NCBI RefSeq assembly: GCF_014642075.1
Contig: NZ_BMIK01000006.1
Location: forward strand, 62,677-126,676
Reading direction: 5' to 3'
DNA from: Parapedobacter defluvii
Lineage (GTDB): Bacteria; Bacteroidota; Bacteroidia; Sphingobacteriales; Sphingobacteriaceae
Length of the DNA: 64,000 nt
Part shown: one piece after another, positions 17,818-27,890 of the stretch
Position numbering within the stretch: the stretch's first letter is position 1
Layout: each line of letters opens with the position of its first letter
Program-made: the position numbers and the translations under genes
The notes under the pieces: model-generated
What the model saw: the letters and a program-made list of their open reading frames with translations, nothing else
Told to the model about the DNA's origin: nothing
The model's database searches: none

Positions 17818-18822
17818 TTAAAAAGTATGTATACCGTTAACTGTAGTGTATTTGAAACTCAATTTCTCTGCGGGGTGAACGTACTTAAAGGCACTTTGTG
17901 CCATTAAAGCCGCTTCATGGAAACCACAAAGAATAAGTTTCAGCTTGCCCGGATACGTATTGATGTCACCAATGGCATAGATGCGCTCCACACCGGTGGA
18001 ATAGTCGGTTGTATCCACTGCGATAGCGGATTTATCAATGTTCAACCCCCACTGGGCGATGGGTCCTAACTTCGGACTTAGCCCAAATAAAGGAATGAGA
18101 GCATCGGTTTCAATACGTTGTTCCTGTTTGTGTTTATCGGTTACACCTACCTGTTTCAACGTGCCATTGCCATGTACACTGGTGAGATTGCTCTGTAACA
18201 GCAAGTGAATCTTTCCGCTTTCCGCTAAGGCAAAGACTTTTTCAGCGGAATCGGGAGCCCCCCGGAAACTGTCGCTTCGGTGAATCAGCGTTACCTCACG
18301 GGCAATATCACTCAGGAATACCGTCCAATCCAGCGCCGAATCACCACCGCCGGCAATGACGATACGCTTGTCCCGGTAAAGCTCGGGGTTCTTTACCATA
18401 TAACTCACTCCCCGGCCTTCGAAATCAGCCAACCCCGGTATTTCGGGTTTCCGCGGTTCAAAAGAACCCAGTCCGCCGGCAATGACGACCACCTGGGCAT
18501 GGATAACGGTTTTCTCGCTACCGATCACATCATATGAACCGTCGGCCCGTCGTTCGAGAGCTTCCACCCGTTCGCCGAGTGTAAAAGAGGGGTGGAACGG
18601 TTTGATTTGCTCCATGAGGTTGTCTACCAGTTCCTGTGCATTGATAGACGGGTAACCCGGAATGTCATAAATGGGTTTGTGCGGATAGATTTCCGATAGT
18701 TGCCCGCCCACTTGCGGCAACGCATCAATTAGGTGGCACCGCATTTTGAGCAGTCCGGCCTCAAATACGGCGAATAGACCTACAGGACCTGCTCCAATGA
18801 TGCATATATCTGTTGTTATCAT
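17818..18822 (-). CDS. Ferredoxin--NADP+ reductase, thioredoxin-reductase-like type
   Basis: 334 residues from an ATG at 18822 that gives MITTDICIIGAGPVGLF, placing the FAD motif GAGPVG at 10-15 as expected; an upstream ATG at 18864 would add 14 non-conserved residues. The NADPH motif IVIAGGGDSALDW is mid-protein and the second FAD motif is IYAIGDI. There is no CxxC disulfide, which separates it from thioredoxin reductase and matches the TrxR-like FNR group. It is coupled to the 2Fe-2S ferredoxin gene 10 bp downstream. The C-terminus has the SAFKYVHP aromatic tail typical of the group. Confidence 0.94.
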   Translation of the reverse strand: MITTDICIIGAGPVGLFAVFEAGLLKMRCHLIDALPQVGGQLSEIYPHKPIYDIPGYPSINAQELVDNLMEQIKPFHPSFTLGERVEALERRADGSYDVIGSEKTVIHAQVVVIAGGLGSFEPRKPEIPGLADFEGRGVSYMVKNPELYRDKRIVIAGGGDSALDWTVFLSDIAREVTLIHRSDSFRGAPDSAEKVFALAESGKIHLLLQSNLTSVHGNGTLKQVGVTDKHKQEQRIETDALIPLFGLSPKLGPIAQWGLNIDKSAIAVDTTDYSTGVERIYAIGDINTYPGKLKLILCGFHEAALMAQSAFKYVHPAEKLSFKYTTVNGIHTF

Positions 18823-18909
18823 ATTTTTAATTTTTTGAATGCAGATGACGCGGTTAAGGCGCATTTTGCGCAGATTTTCAGCGATCAGCGCCCATCCGTT
18901 GAATCTGTA

Positions 18910-19353
18910 TTATCCGTGTTCCATTTCCAAATTATCGTATATTGTATTCAGTATTCGCTTCAGGTGCCCAAAGTCTTTCTCATTGAGATTTTTCCATGCC
19001 TGCATACGGATTTTGCTGATTTCACCGGAAAGGGTTTCTACTTTCTGTTTCCCGGCCGCAGTAAGATGAACTACAAAACTGCGCCGGTCGGTGGGATTTG
19101 CCCGACGCTCCACCAACTTCTTATTTACCAGTAGGTCCACAATACGGGTGAGTGTGGGTTGGTCCTTTCCACAGTATTCAGCTAATTCCTTTTGAGAAAG
19201 ATCCGTATATTGATTGAGGTTTTTCAAAATGGCCCATTGATCTACTGTGATACCGAATTGCTGGCAATTGAACTGGTATTGCGCATACTGTTTTACGCGG
19301 CGCGCCGTGCGGTCCAATAAGAAAGAATATGCATTGTATTGTTTCATTAGCAT
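18910..19353 (-). CDS. MarR family transcriptional regulator
   Basis: 147 residues with a winged helix-turn-helix. SQKELAEYCGKDQPTLTRIVDLLVNKKLVERR is the helix-turn-helix and DRRSFVVHLT the wing with the family's DxR motif. The termini are helical for dimerisation. It heads the FNR-ferredoxin-NDH-2 group (87-bp gap to the FNR gene). A 19-bp palindrome covers its own start codon just below a good -7 box, suggesting autorepression. No redox-sensing Cys pair is evident: the visible cysteines are in NCQQFG and EYCGKD, so single-Cys sensing is only a possibility. The last few codons lie in a degenerate ACACGGAT-type intergenic repeat. Confidence 0.9.
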   Translation of the reverse strand: MLMKQYNAYSFLLDRTARRVKQYAQYQFNCQQFGITVDQWAILKNLNQYTDLSQKELAEYCGKDQPTLTRIVDLLVNKKLVERRANPTDRRSFVVHLTAAGKQKVETLSGEISKIRMQAWKNLNEKDFGHLKRILNTIYDNLEMEHG

Positions 19354-19369
19354 ATTAATAATTAGTATG
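19351..19369. promoter_or_regulatory. Candidate MarR operator over the marR start codon
   Basis: A 19-bp inverted repeat, CATATTAATAATTAGTATG, in which eight of nine base pairs match around a central A. It includes the ATG and sits directly downstream of the -7 box, around the predicted transcription start. Size and A/T-rich TAAT-ATTA core are typical of MarR-family operators. Confidence 0.55.
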
Positions 19370-19370
19370 A

Positions 19371-19401
19371 CAAATATATGAAGTAATTAAGATAAAAGCA
19401 A
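19371..19401 (-). promoter_or_regulatory. Promoter of the marR-FNR-ferredoxin group
   Basis: On the minus strand TTG (19401-19399), a 20-nt spacer, then TATATTTG (19378-19371) matches the Bacteroidota sigma consensus. The predicted start is near 19364, about ten bases before the ATG and inside the palindrome. Confidence 0.65.
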
Positions 19402-19415
19402 GGTATCTGTCTGTA

Positions 19416-20720
19416 TTATTCGTGGTAAACTCGGCCCGCTTTTTCTTCTACATGCTGGATATATGCAGCTGCGGTAATGTCGCCATTGACATTCAGCGTG
19501 GTGCGTGACATGTCCAAGATGCGGTCTACACCATAAATCAAAGCGATCGCTTCCCCTGGTACACCAATGGAGACTAATATCGTTACGATGACCGGGAGGG
19601 ACCCTCCGGGTACGCCGGCAGTGCCGACTCCGGCCAATATGCAGAGCAGTACCACGGTAATCTGTGATCCCAACGACAGGTCTACGTTAAATACCTGTGC
19701 TAAAAAAAGCACCGTTATCCCTTCAAACAAGGCGGTACCATTTTGATTGCCCGTACTGCCGATTGTCAGTACAAAATGAGCAATGGGCTTCGGAATTCTG
19801 AGCTTTTCTATACTCACCCGGATGGCAGTGGGAAGGGTGGCGTTACTCGAACTGGTTGAAAAGGCAGTTAGGGTTACTTCTCCCATGTCTTTCATGAACT
19901 GGATCGGATTCCGGTTGGCGAAATATTTCAAAATAATGGAATATACCACAAATTGGTGGATGGCCAAAGCTCCGAGTACAATGAGTACATACCAAAGCAA
20001 CGAAATCAGGAAATCAGCACCTACGTTGAGTACCATGTTAAACAACAATGCAGCCACCCCATAGGGAGCCAATGCCATTGCGTAGCCAATGACCTTAATC
20101 ACCACTTCGTAGAGCCCTTCCAGGAAGCTCTTCAGTGTTGCGGTCTTTTCTTCCCCAACAGCAGCCATCGCTACCCCAAAAATCAACGCAAAAAACATGA
20201 CCGACAGCAAACCACCCCCGGTATGGTTTGCATTGAATGCATTGACCATCTCTTCGAACGGATTACGCGGAATGATTTGTGCCAGGATATCGCCAACGGT
20301 CCGCTCATCTGCTTCAATAGCCTTCGCCTGTTCCGCTGCGGTTGCAGCTTCAGTGCCGAACTGTTTGATGAGATATTCTCGCGTTTCGGTGGAGACAGTT
20401 TTTCCAGGATTGAAGATATTTACCATTGTGACACCGATAAGAACAGCGATAAAGCTCACAACAATCGTGTACAGCAGAAGTTTGATGCCCATTTGGCCTA
20501 GCTTTTTTACGTCCCCGATTTCGGCAATGCCCAAAATTAAGGCAGATAGAATTAAGGGAATGACCATCATGAAGATCAGATTCATGAAGATTTTTCCGAT
20601 TGGTTCAACCCATTTTACGATGGTGGTTAAGGTTTCTGTTGAAAGTCCGAGGTTTTTTACAACTAATCCGGCTACAATGCCGAAAATCATGCCGATAAAA
20701 ATCTTTGTGTGTAACTTCAT
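19416..20720 (-). CDS. Dicarboxylate/amino-acid:cation symporter (DAACS family)
   Basis: 434 residues with the GltPh-like fold of two reentrant loops. The HP1 serine-rich tip is TSSSNATLP (289-297), and TM7 carries NQNGTA at 325-330, where the commonest form is NMDGT. HP2 is represented by AGVGTAGVPGG. It imports glutamate, aspartate or C4-dicarboxylates with Na+ or H+; the Asn in place of Asp in TM7 makes substrate and ion choice uncertain. It is followed 62 bp later by marR on the same strand. A perfect palindrome lies about 100 bp upstream of its start. Confidence 0.93.
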   Translation of the reverse strand: MKLHTKIFIGMIFGIVAGLVVKNLGLSTETLTTIVKWVEPIGKIFMNLIFMMVIPLILSALILGIAEIGDVKKLGQMGIKLLLYTIVVSFIAVLIGVTMVNIFNPGKTVSTETREYLIKQFGTEAATAAEQAKAIEADERTVGDILAQIIPRNPFEEMVNAFNANHTGGGLLSVMFFALIFGVAMAAVGEEKTATLKSFLEGLYEVVIKVIGYAMALAPYGVAALLFNMVLNVGADFLISLLWYVLIVLGALAIHQFVVYSIILKYFANRNPIQFMKDMGEVTLTAFSTSSSNATLPTAIRVSIEKLRIPKPIAHFVLTIGSTGNQNGTALFEGITVLFLAQVFNVDLSLGSQITVVLLCILAGVGTAGVPGGSLPVIVTILVSIGVPGEAIALIYGVDRILDMSRTTLNVNGDITAAAYIQHVEEKAGRVYHE

Positions 20721-20817
20721 CCGGATTAAAATATGCTTTTTAGGTAATGCTGCGCAATTATAGTATGCTTGTGAACAGCAACGGGAACAAAAATACTATT
20801 ATAATCGAGAATGCTGC

Positions 20818-20843
20818 TTTTTGTATTTAATTAAATACAAAAA
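20818..20843. promoter_or_regulatory. Perfect 26-bp palindrome upstream of the symporter gene
   Basis: The sequence is TTTTTGTATTTAA followed by its exact reverse complement, with the centre between 20830 and 20831. It lies in the 256-bp gap between the symporter start (20720) and the secDF terminator. Thirteen matching pairs with no loop suggests an operator for a dimeric regulator more than an RNA hairpin. The regulator is unknown. Confidence 0.6.
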
Positions 20844-20912
20844 CATTGTGTTTTGTTGGAAATTGGTCGTAAAGTTTGAGATTATTTCTTTGTGATTCAC
20901 TATGTTTTTTTT

Positions 20913-20948
20913 AAAAAAAATGAGGTTGCTGGAAACAGCAACCTCATT
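20913..20948 (-). terminator. Rho-independent terminator of secDF
   Basis: On the minus strand a 12-13 bp perfect stem (AATGAGGTTGCTG with its complement) closed by a four-base loop is followed immediately by eight T residues (20920-20913). It lies about 30 bp after the secDF stop codon. This is a textbook intrinsic terminator. Confidence 0.93.
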
Positions 20949-20976
20949 ATATTTTAAGTGACGTACTATCTCGGCA

Positions 20977-23900
20977 TTAAGCTTTTGCAGGCTTCAATGC
21001 AGCTTTATTTTTGGTGTCAGCAACCGATGGCTCTTCTGATTTCTGCTTTCCCTGCAAGTCCACAATCAAGGGGGCTGCAAGGCAGATTGACGAATAGGTA
21101 GCAACAATAATACCTACCAATATTGCGAATGAGAAACCACGGATCACTTCACCACCGAAGATAAACAGAATAGCCATTACAAAAATCACAGTCAACGAAG
21201 TAACAATGGTACGGCTTAACGTCCGGTTGATTGCTAAGTTAACAGTTTCACCAATGTCTTCTTGCTTACGTCTTGACATACCAAGGTATTCACGTAGCCG
21301 GTCAAATACGACCACGGTATCATTTACCGAATATGCAATGACCGTCAGTATCGCCGCAACAAAGTGTTGGTCGATGTCCAAAGAAAAAGGAACAATCCCG
21401 TCCAGCATCGAAAACAAAATTAGGATCACCAACGCATCGTGTATGGTCGGAATGGCTGCCGCCAAGCTGTATTGCCATTTGTGAAACCGGATCAGTATAT
21501 ATACCGCAATAACGATGACAGAGAAAATACCTGCATATACTGCTCTGGATTTAATGTCATTGGCAATTGTCGGACCTACTTTTTGAGAGCTTAGGATCTC
21601 GTACTGATTGCCAGCTATTTTTGATAATCCTTCATTCAGCTTGGCCAACACTTCTTTATCTGCTTCATCACTGGTTTCATCGATCTGATACGTAGTGGTT
21701 ACACGTACTTGATTATCTGCGCCATAAATCTTAACTTCGGTGGTCAAGCCGAAAGTCTCGTCGAGATTGCTGCGCACTTCTTCCAGATCGATCGCTTTTT
21801 CATAGCGTACCGTATATGTTCTTCCTCCTTGGAAGTCTACCCCTAAACTAAACCCTTTCGTGAATATGAAGATAAAACCGATGACAATAAACAGCGCCGA
21901 AGCAAGGTAAATTTTCTTCCGGTTCTGAACGAAACCAAAATTGGCATTTTTCAGTGTATTTGCACTCCAGGGATAAGATACTTTGATTTCCCATCCTTTG
22001 GCCAACATCCATTCAAAGATGATCCGCGTGATGAATATAGCAGTGAACAACGATGTGATGATACCAATCATCAAGGTGGTCGCAAATCCGAGTATGGGAC
22101 CACTACCGAAGAAGAAGAGAATTACCCCAACGAGGAATGTAGTAATTTGTGAGTCCAAAATGGACGGCATCGCATGCTTATAGCCATCGGCAATGGCTTG
22201 TCTGATTGATTTTCCCAAGCCTAATTCTTCCCGGATCCGCTCGTAAATCAATACGTTGGCATCCACAGCGGTTCCAAGTGTCAGTACGATACCTGCAATA
22301 CCCGGAAGGGTCAGGACCGCATTGAGTGATGCCATGATACCCATTAAAAAGAATACGTTGAATACCACTGCAATATTCGCAACCCATCCGCCGCGGTTAT
22401 AGTAAAGAATCATGAAGATCAATACAATCAGTAGCCCGATGATGGCAGAGTTAATGCCGGCATCAATCGCTGCCTGACCTAACGTAGGTCCCACAACGGC
22501 TTCTTCTACGATTTTGGCGGTTGTAGGCAGACGCCCCGCTTTTAATACGTTGGCAAGGTCCTTCGTATCTTCGATCGTAAAGTTACCTGTAATTTGGGAA
22601 ACACCGTTCGGGATTTCACCCTGTACAGTGGGGGCGGAGTACACCACGCCATCAAGTACAATGGCGATGGCCTGTTTATTATTGGGGTCAGCGGAAGCTG
22701 TGGCCGTAATCCTTCTCCATTCCCGGGCACCTTCGCTGTTCATGTACATGGTCACCATTGGGCTATTGGATTGCGGATCAAAATCATCTTTTGCATCCGT
22801 GATTACATTACCACCCAAAATCGGACCCGCGTCTACACCGCTCGGTTTCACCGCATAAAGTTCCAATTGTTCCGGAGTTTTCGGGTTGGGTTTTACTCCC
22901 CACAGCAGCTTAACATTTGCTGGGATAATCTGTTTGACAACCGGGTTTTCCAGGTAGCGGTTCACTTTGGCCGTGTCCCGAAGCTGAGCATATCCAACAA
23001 TCGGACCGGGGGCTAACATCGGCTGGTTGTTCGGTCCCAGCGCTGTTGCCGGGCGCAGGATGTTAAACAGGGGATTTTGGAGTGCCAGTTGGTTGGCTGA
23101 GGAATCCGAAACATCCAATGAATCCTGGTTGGCACCCAATGTTGCCAAAAGGCCTGCATCGGTACTGTCTGTTTTTGCCGTATCAGCGGTAGTCTGGGTT
23201 GTTTTTTCAGTTTCTTTCAGTGTGGCTGCCAACGCGCTGTTGACATTTTCCAGCATCGGATAAATCTCCACGTTGTGATACGTTTCCCAAAACTCCAGCC
23301 TTGCGGAACCCTGTAGGAGTTTCCGCACCCGATCTTCGTCCGTTACGCCGGGCAATTCAATGAGTATCCGGTTGGTTCCCTGCTGTAATTGAATGTTGGG
23401 TGAAGTCACGCCAAACTTATCGATACGCGTGCGTAACACTTTGAAAGAATTGTCAATAGCGTTACCTGCCTCCCGTTGGAGAAAGCTCTCTACCTGCGCA
23501 TCCGTGCTGTTGGGTTTTACGTAGGCACTGTTATCTTTCGTAGCGAAGAAACTGGCTAATCCGGTATTCGGGCTGAGCTTTTTGAATTCTTCAACAAACA
23601 GGCTTACGTATCCGCTTTGGCTATTTTTACTCCGGATATTGGCATTTTCCAATGCTTTATTGAAGTTTTCATCTTTCGGATTGTTAGCCAGGTTGCGTAC
23701 CAATTCCTGCAACGACACTTCCATCGTCACGTTCATGCCACCCTTCAAATCCAAGCCCAAAGCGATTTCATTTCCCTTAGCTTCACGGTAGGTGTATTTG
23801 GCAATGCCTAAATTGTACACCACTTCCCCGGCCATGGAATCCAAATATGCCTTCTCTTTCGCAAAATCTCCTTTGGCATATGCCGCAGCATCCCGTTCCA

Positions 23901-23991
23901 CCTTGCGGGTAACGAATGTGAATGATAGGGAATAGAGGCACGCGATTGTGACCACTACCACCAAAAATTTAATCAGCCCTTTACCTTGCAT
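20977..23991 (-). CDS. secDF: Protein translocase subunit SecDF (fused SecD-SecF)
   Basis: A 1004-residue fusion of SecD and SecF, the RND-like proton-driven subunit that pulls preproteins through SecYEG. Twelve membrane segments are expected. The SecD half has one N-terminal segment, a large periplasmic domain with GLDLKGGMNVTMEV and VTDEDRVRKLLQGSARLEFWE, and then five segments including LGTAVDANVLIYERIREE. The SecF half begins near residue 650 with its periplasmic loop (FSLGVDFQGGRTYTV) and ends with YSVNDTVVVFDRLRE. The periplasmic region carries a long Thr/Ser/Asp-rich insert (about 260-320). Fusion is usual in Bacteroidota. A TACCTTTG box lies at 24059-24052. Confidence 0.97.
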   Translation of the reverse strand: MQGKGLIKFLVVVVTIACLYSLSFTFVTRKVERDAAAYAKGDFAKEKAYLDSMAGEVVYNLGIAKYTYREAKGNEIALGLDLKGGMNVTMEVSLQELVRNLANNPKDENFNKALENANIRSKNSQSGYVSLFVEEFKKLSPNTGLASFFATKDNSAYVKPNSTDAQVESFLQREAGNAIDNSFKVLRTRIDKFGVTSPNIQLQQGTNRILIELPGVTDEDRVRKLLQGSARLEFWETYHNVEIYPMLENVNSALAATLKETEKTTQTTADTAKTDSTDAGLLATLGANQDSLDVSDSSANQLALQNPLFNILRPATALGPNNQPMLAPGPIVGYAQLRDTAKVNRYLENPVVKQIIPANVKLLWGVKPNPKTPEQLELYAVKPSGVDAGPILGGNVITDAKDDFDPQSNSPMVTMYMNSEGAREWRRITATASADPNNKQAIAIVLDGVVYSAPTVQGEIPNGVSQITGNFTIEDTKDLANVLKAGRLPTTAKIVEEAVVGPTLGQAAIDAGINSAIIGLLIVLIFMILYYNRGGWVANIAVVFNVFFLMGIMASLNAVLTLPGIAGIVLTLGTAVDANVLIYERIREELGLGKSIRQAIADGYKHAMPSILDSQITTFLVGVILFFFGSGPILGFATTLMIGIITSLFTAIFITRIIFEWMLAKGWEIKVSYPWSANTLKNANFGFVQNRKKIYLASALFIVIGFIFIFTKGFSLGVDFQGGRTYTVRYEKAIDLEEVRSNLDETFGLTTEVKIYGADNQVRVTTTYQIDETSDEADKEVLAKLNEGLSKIAGNQYEILSSQKVGPTIANDIKSRAVYAGIFSVIVIAVYILIRFHKWQYSLAAAIPTIHDALVILILFSMLDGIVPFSLDIDQHFVAAILTVIAYSVNDTVVVFDRLREYLGMSRRKQEDIGETVNLAINRTLSRTIVTSLTVIFVMAILFIFGGEVIRGFSFAILVGIIVATYSSICLAAPLIVDLQGKQKSEEPSVADTKNKAALKPAKA

Positions 23992-24399
23992 GTTCTTACC
24001 TTAGCTTAGTATTAATTCTATCTATTTCCTTACAAAATTTAGTTAAGACGGCAAAGGTATAAAATTTTTGTATAAAGAAAGGTCTATTTTCTAGTTTATT
24101 CACAGGGGTATTTTGCAGTCTGAATAGCGGATAGTTATTACCATGCCGGCTGTAACAGGTGTCAGTTTGGCAAACTATTTGCTTATCCATCAGCGGTAGT
24201 TTCTGGTTCGTAGATGAAGATGTCTAAAAACGAGAAAAATAGAACGCTGATGACGCAGATAAAAAGGATTCTCGCTGATTTAAGTTCATTACCATTAAAA
24301 AACAATTTATTCAAATGAAACCTGCATGAATTGCCATTCAAACAAAAGTGAAAAATAATTCATGCAAGCTTCATTACCATTAAAAAACAATTTATTCAA
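23992..24399. other. 408-bp intergenic region: secDF promoter side, degenerate repeat and a duplicated leader
   Basis: No convincing gene is present. From left to right it holds the secDF upstream region with a minus-strand TACCTTTG box (24059-24052), about 170 bp with no recognisable signal, a degenerate GCTGATGACGCAGAT-type repeat (about 24246-24260), and a 36-bp direct repeat whose second copy contains the start codon of the next gene. A 9-bp inverted repeat (GCATGAATT, 24324-24332, with AATTCATGC, 24357-24365) lies between the two copies. Confidence 0.6.
24285..24320 (+). repeat. Upstream copy of a 36-bp direct repeat (includes a decoy ATG)
   Basis: Identical over 36 bp to 24370-24405. 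The copy includes an ATG at 24315 that opens a four-codon frame (Met-Lys-Pro-Ala-stop). The copies are 85 bp apart, so the leader of the downstream gene appears to have been duplicated once. Confidence 0.85.
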
Positions 24400-24405
24400 A
24401 TGAAA
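24370..24405 (+). repeat. Downstream copy of the 36-bp direct repeat, containing the real start codon
   Basis: Identical to 24285-24320. It contains the ATG at 24400 and the first bases of the next coding sequence, so duplication included the translation start. Confidence 0.85.
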
Positions 24406-24906
24406 AACGTATTTTTATTCTTTTTGGTTACTTCATTACTGGCATTGGGTGTACAGGATGCCGATGCACAAAGCCGTTACCGTACTGCTTTAGGTTTGGG
24501 GATTGATTTGGGAGACGGCCCGACGTTGGTAGGGCCACAGATTAAGCATTTTTTTGATCCTGCCAATGCAGGTAATGCACAGGTACTGTTTGGCGACGAT
24601 GTTACCGTGCTGGGTGTGGACTACTCGTACAACCAGCCCATCCGCGGAGCAAATGGCTTGAGTTGGTATGTGGGCGTTGGCCCGCAACTGGCCTTTATAG
24701 ATAATGGCCGTTGGTGGTATGGCGACGACGATTGGGATGGCAACGAGACCTTTTTTGCACTCCGCCCGGCAGTAGGGTTGGAATTCAAGATCCCATCCGC
24801 ACCGCTGGCTTTCCATTTTGATTGGAAGCCCTGGTGGAACCTGTCTAATAACAGCCATTTTGAACCGGCCCGTTTCACATTAGGATTTAAGTTTACGTTC
24901 AAATAA
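24400..24906 (+). CDS. Exported small beta-barrel-like protein, unknown function
   Basis: 168 residues. A signal peptide of about 23 residues ends VQDADAQ. The remainder alternates polar and aromatic residues with several Trp-rich strands (GLSWYVGVGPQLAF, FHFDWKPWWNL) and ends in FTLGFKFTFK, a terminal Phe/Lys strand typical of outer-membrane barrels. An acidic stretch WWYGDDDWDGNE could be an external loop. I recognise no specific family beyond outer-membrane-like hypothetical proteins of Bacteroidota. A second barrel gene follows 21 bp later. The start codon lies in a 36-bp duplicated segment. Confidence 0.72.
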   Translation: MKNVFLFFLVTSLLALGVQDADAQSRYRTALGLGIDLGDGPTLVGPQIKHFFDPANAGNAQVLFGDDVTVLGVDYSYNQPIRGANGLSWYVGVGPQLAFIDNGRWWYGDDDWDGNETFFALRPAVGLEFKIPSAPLAFHFDWKPWWNLSNNSHFEPARFTLGFKFTFK

Positions 24907-24927
24907 TAACCCACTGATACGCCTCTC

Positions 24928-25542
24928 ATGAAAAGGAATGCATTTCTATTGATTGCGGTCGCTATATGTGCGACCGCACACGCATTATACGCACAAAAAA
25001 GGGTTTCACCCGGTATCCGGGCGGGAGTCAATGTGGCGACCTTAAGCAACATAAATGCCGATTTTAAGACAGATTTTTATGCCGGAGGCATTCTTAGCCT
25101 TAATCTCGGTCAACGATACACCCTGCAACCGGAGCTAATTTATACACGGCAAGGGGCCAATCATGTGGTTTTTGTGGATGAGGAGGAGACGGGCCAACCC
25201 AGCAGAGAGGAAAATGTGACGATTCAATATCTTTCGCTTGGCGTGATCAACAAGTTTTATTTTGTCGAAGGGTTTCATGGATTGGTGGGGCCGTCGCTCG
25301 ATATGAAGATCGGGAAGAATTTTCCCCGTATTGATTTTGATGACGACGATTATGGTGGTGTTGACCTGGGAATTGCGCTCGGCCTTGGCTATACGTTGCC
25401 ATTCGGGTTGACGGTTGAGGGGCGTTTCAAGACCGGTTTACTGGATGCGTTCAACAACGACTATTTCCTGGGTATATTTGATGATCCGGATAAAGTCTCG
25501 CTCAACCGGGTATTCCAGATCGGTGTGAGCTATTCCTTTTAA
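24928..25542 (+). CDS. Outer-membrane beta-barrel protein, PorT/porin-like family
   Basis: 204 residues with a signal peptide (about 1-22, ending LYAQ). A small barrel of about eight strands follows, with the family hallmarks GIRAGVNVATLS at the start, LQPELIYTRQGA, YLSLGVINKFYF and a final strand FQIGVSYSF ending in Phe, the usual signal for outer-membrane assembly. The two acidic loops (DEEETGQPSREEN, DFDDDDYGGVD) are probably external. Ligand unknown. It is close to the preceding barrel gene and probably cotranscribed; guaB beyond it has its own promoter. Confidence 0.85.
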   Translation: MKRNAFLLIAVAICATAHALYAQKRVSPGIRAGVNVATLSNINADFKTDFYAGGILSLNLGQRYTLQPELIYTRQGANHVVFVDEEETGQPSREENVTIQYLSLGVINKFYFVEGFHGLVGPSLDMKIGKNFPRIDFDDDDYGGVDLGIALGLGYTLPFGLTVEGRFKTGLLDAFNNDYFLGIFDDPDKVSLNRVFQIGVSYSF

Positions 25543-25585
25543 CGTGTCATCCGTGTTCCATCCATACGTCCAAAAACTTTTTTAC

Positions 25586-25616
25586 TTGTAGAAGACATAA
25601 AAATTCAGTAATTTTG
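25586..25616 (+). promoter_or_regulatory. guaB promoter
   Basis: TTG (25586-25588), a 20-nt spacer and TAATTTTG (25609-25616) give a full Bacteroidota-type promoter. Predicted transcription start is near 25622, leaving a leader of about 28 nt before the ATG. Confidence 0.72.
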
Positions 25617-25631
25617 CCCGGCAAATAGTAA

Positions 25632-27125
<1,494 letters not shown>

Positions 27126-27192
27126 ACGAATCCCACAGATAGCGGATCACAAAACAGAACCCTCTTTTTTGCCGAATGATTGTGGCATTTTG

Positions 27193-27768
27193 CTATCCGA
27201 TACGCAATCCCAGCAATTGATAGAACTCCTTCAGAATGGCTGGGTGTCCGGGCCAGGCGGGGGAGGTGACCAGATTGCCGTCCACGATGGCCTCAGTTGC
27301 AGGGATGTTTTTCCACGTACCTCCGGCCAGTTCGATATCCGGCCCCACAGCCACGTATGCCGTGAGCGTACGTCCGGAAAGCACCTTTGCAGCGGTCAAT
27401 ACCTGGATACCGTGACAGATAGCCGCAACGGGTTTGTTTTCATCGAAGAAATGGCGTGTAATTTCGAGAACCCGCTTATTGAGGCGTATGTATTCGGGTG
27501 CACGCCCTCCGGCGATATAAAGACCATCATACGTTGCCGGATCCACCGCTTCGAAGTCGGCCGTGATGGCAAAATTATGGCCCTGGGTTTCCCGGTAGGT
27601 TTGGTCGCCCACAAAATCGTGTACTGCCGTCGGAACGGTATCACCTTTTTTCCTGTCCGGTGCGATGGTATCCACCGACAGGCCGACAGATAGCATGGCT
27701 TGGTATGGAACCATCGCTTCGTAATCTTCCACGTAGTCGCCTACTACTAATAAAATGCGTTTTGCCAT
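27193..27768 (-). CDS. DJ-1/PfpI family protein
   Basis: 191 residues of the class I glutamine-amidotransferase-like fold. The nucleophile elbow is [10 protein letters not shown] with Cys118 and His119, and Glu14 near the N-terminus (DYVEDYEA) matches the acidic partner of DJ-1 proteins. Relatives act as glyoxalase/deglycase-type stress enzymes or intracellular peptidases; the exact activity is not decided by sequence. It is convergent with guaB and 122 bp downstream of the PLP deaminase gene on the same strand. Confidence 0.88.
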   Translation of the reverse strand: MAKRILLVVGDYVEDYEAMVPYQAMLSVGLSVDTIAPDRKKGDTVPTAVHDFVGDQTYRETQGHNFAITADFEAVDPATYDGLYIAGGRAPEYIRLNKRVLEITRHFFDENKPVAAICHGIQVLTAAKVLSGRTLTAYVAVGPDIELAGGTWKNIPATEAIVDGNLVTSPAWPGHPAILKEFYQLLGLRIG

Positions 27769-27890
27769 AATCGTAGTTTTTGTTGAATCCTCTTTTTCGT
27801 AGGGATGAAGTTACTAAATGCCAGCTAAAATTCCGTCAATAATTGCCATTCCTTTGTCAATATCCAGCTGTCCATACCGGGAGGCAGCAA

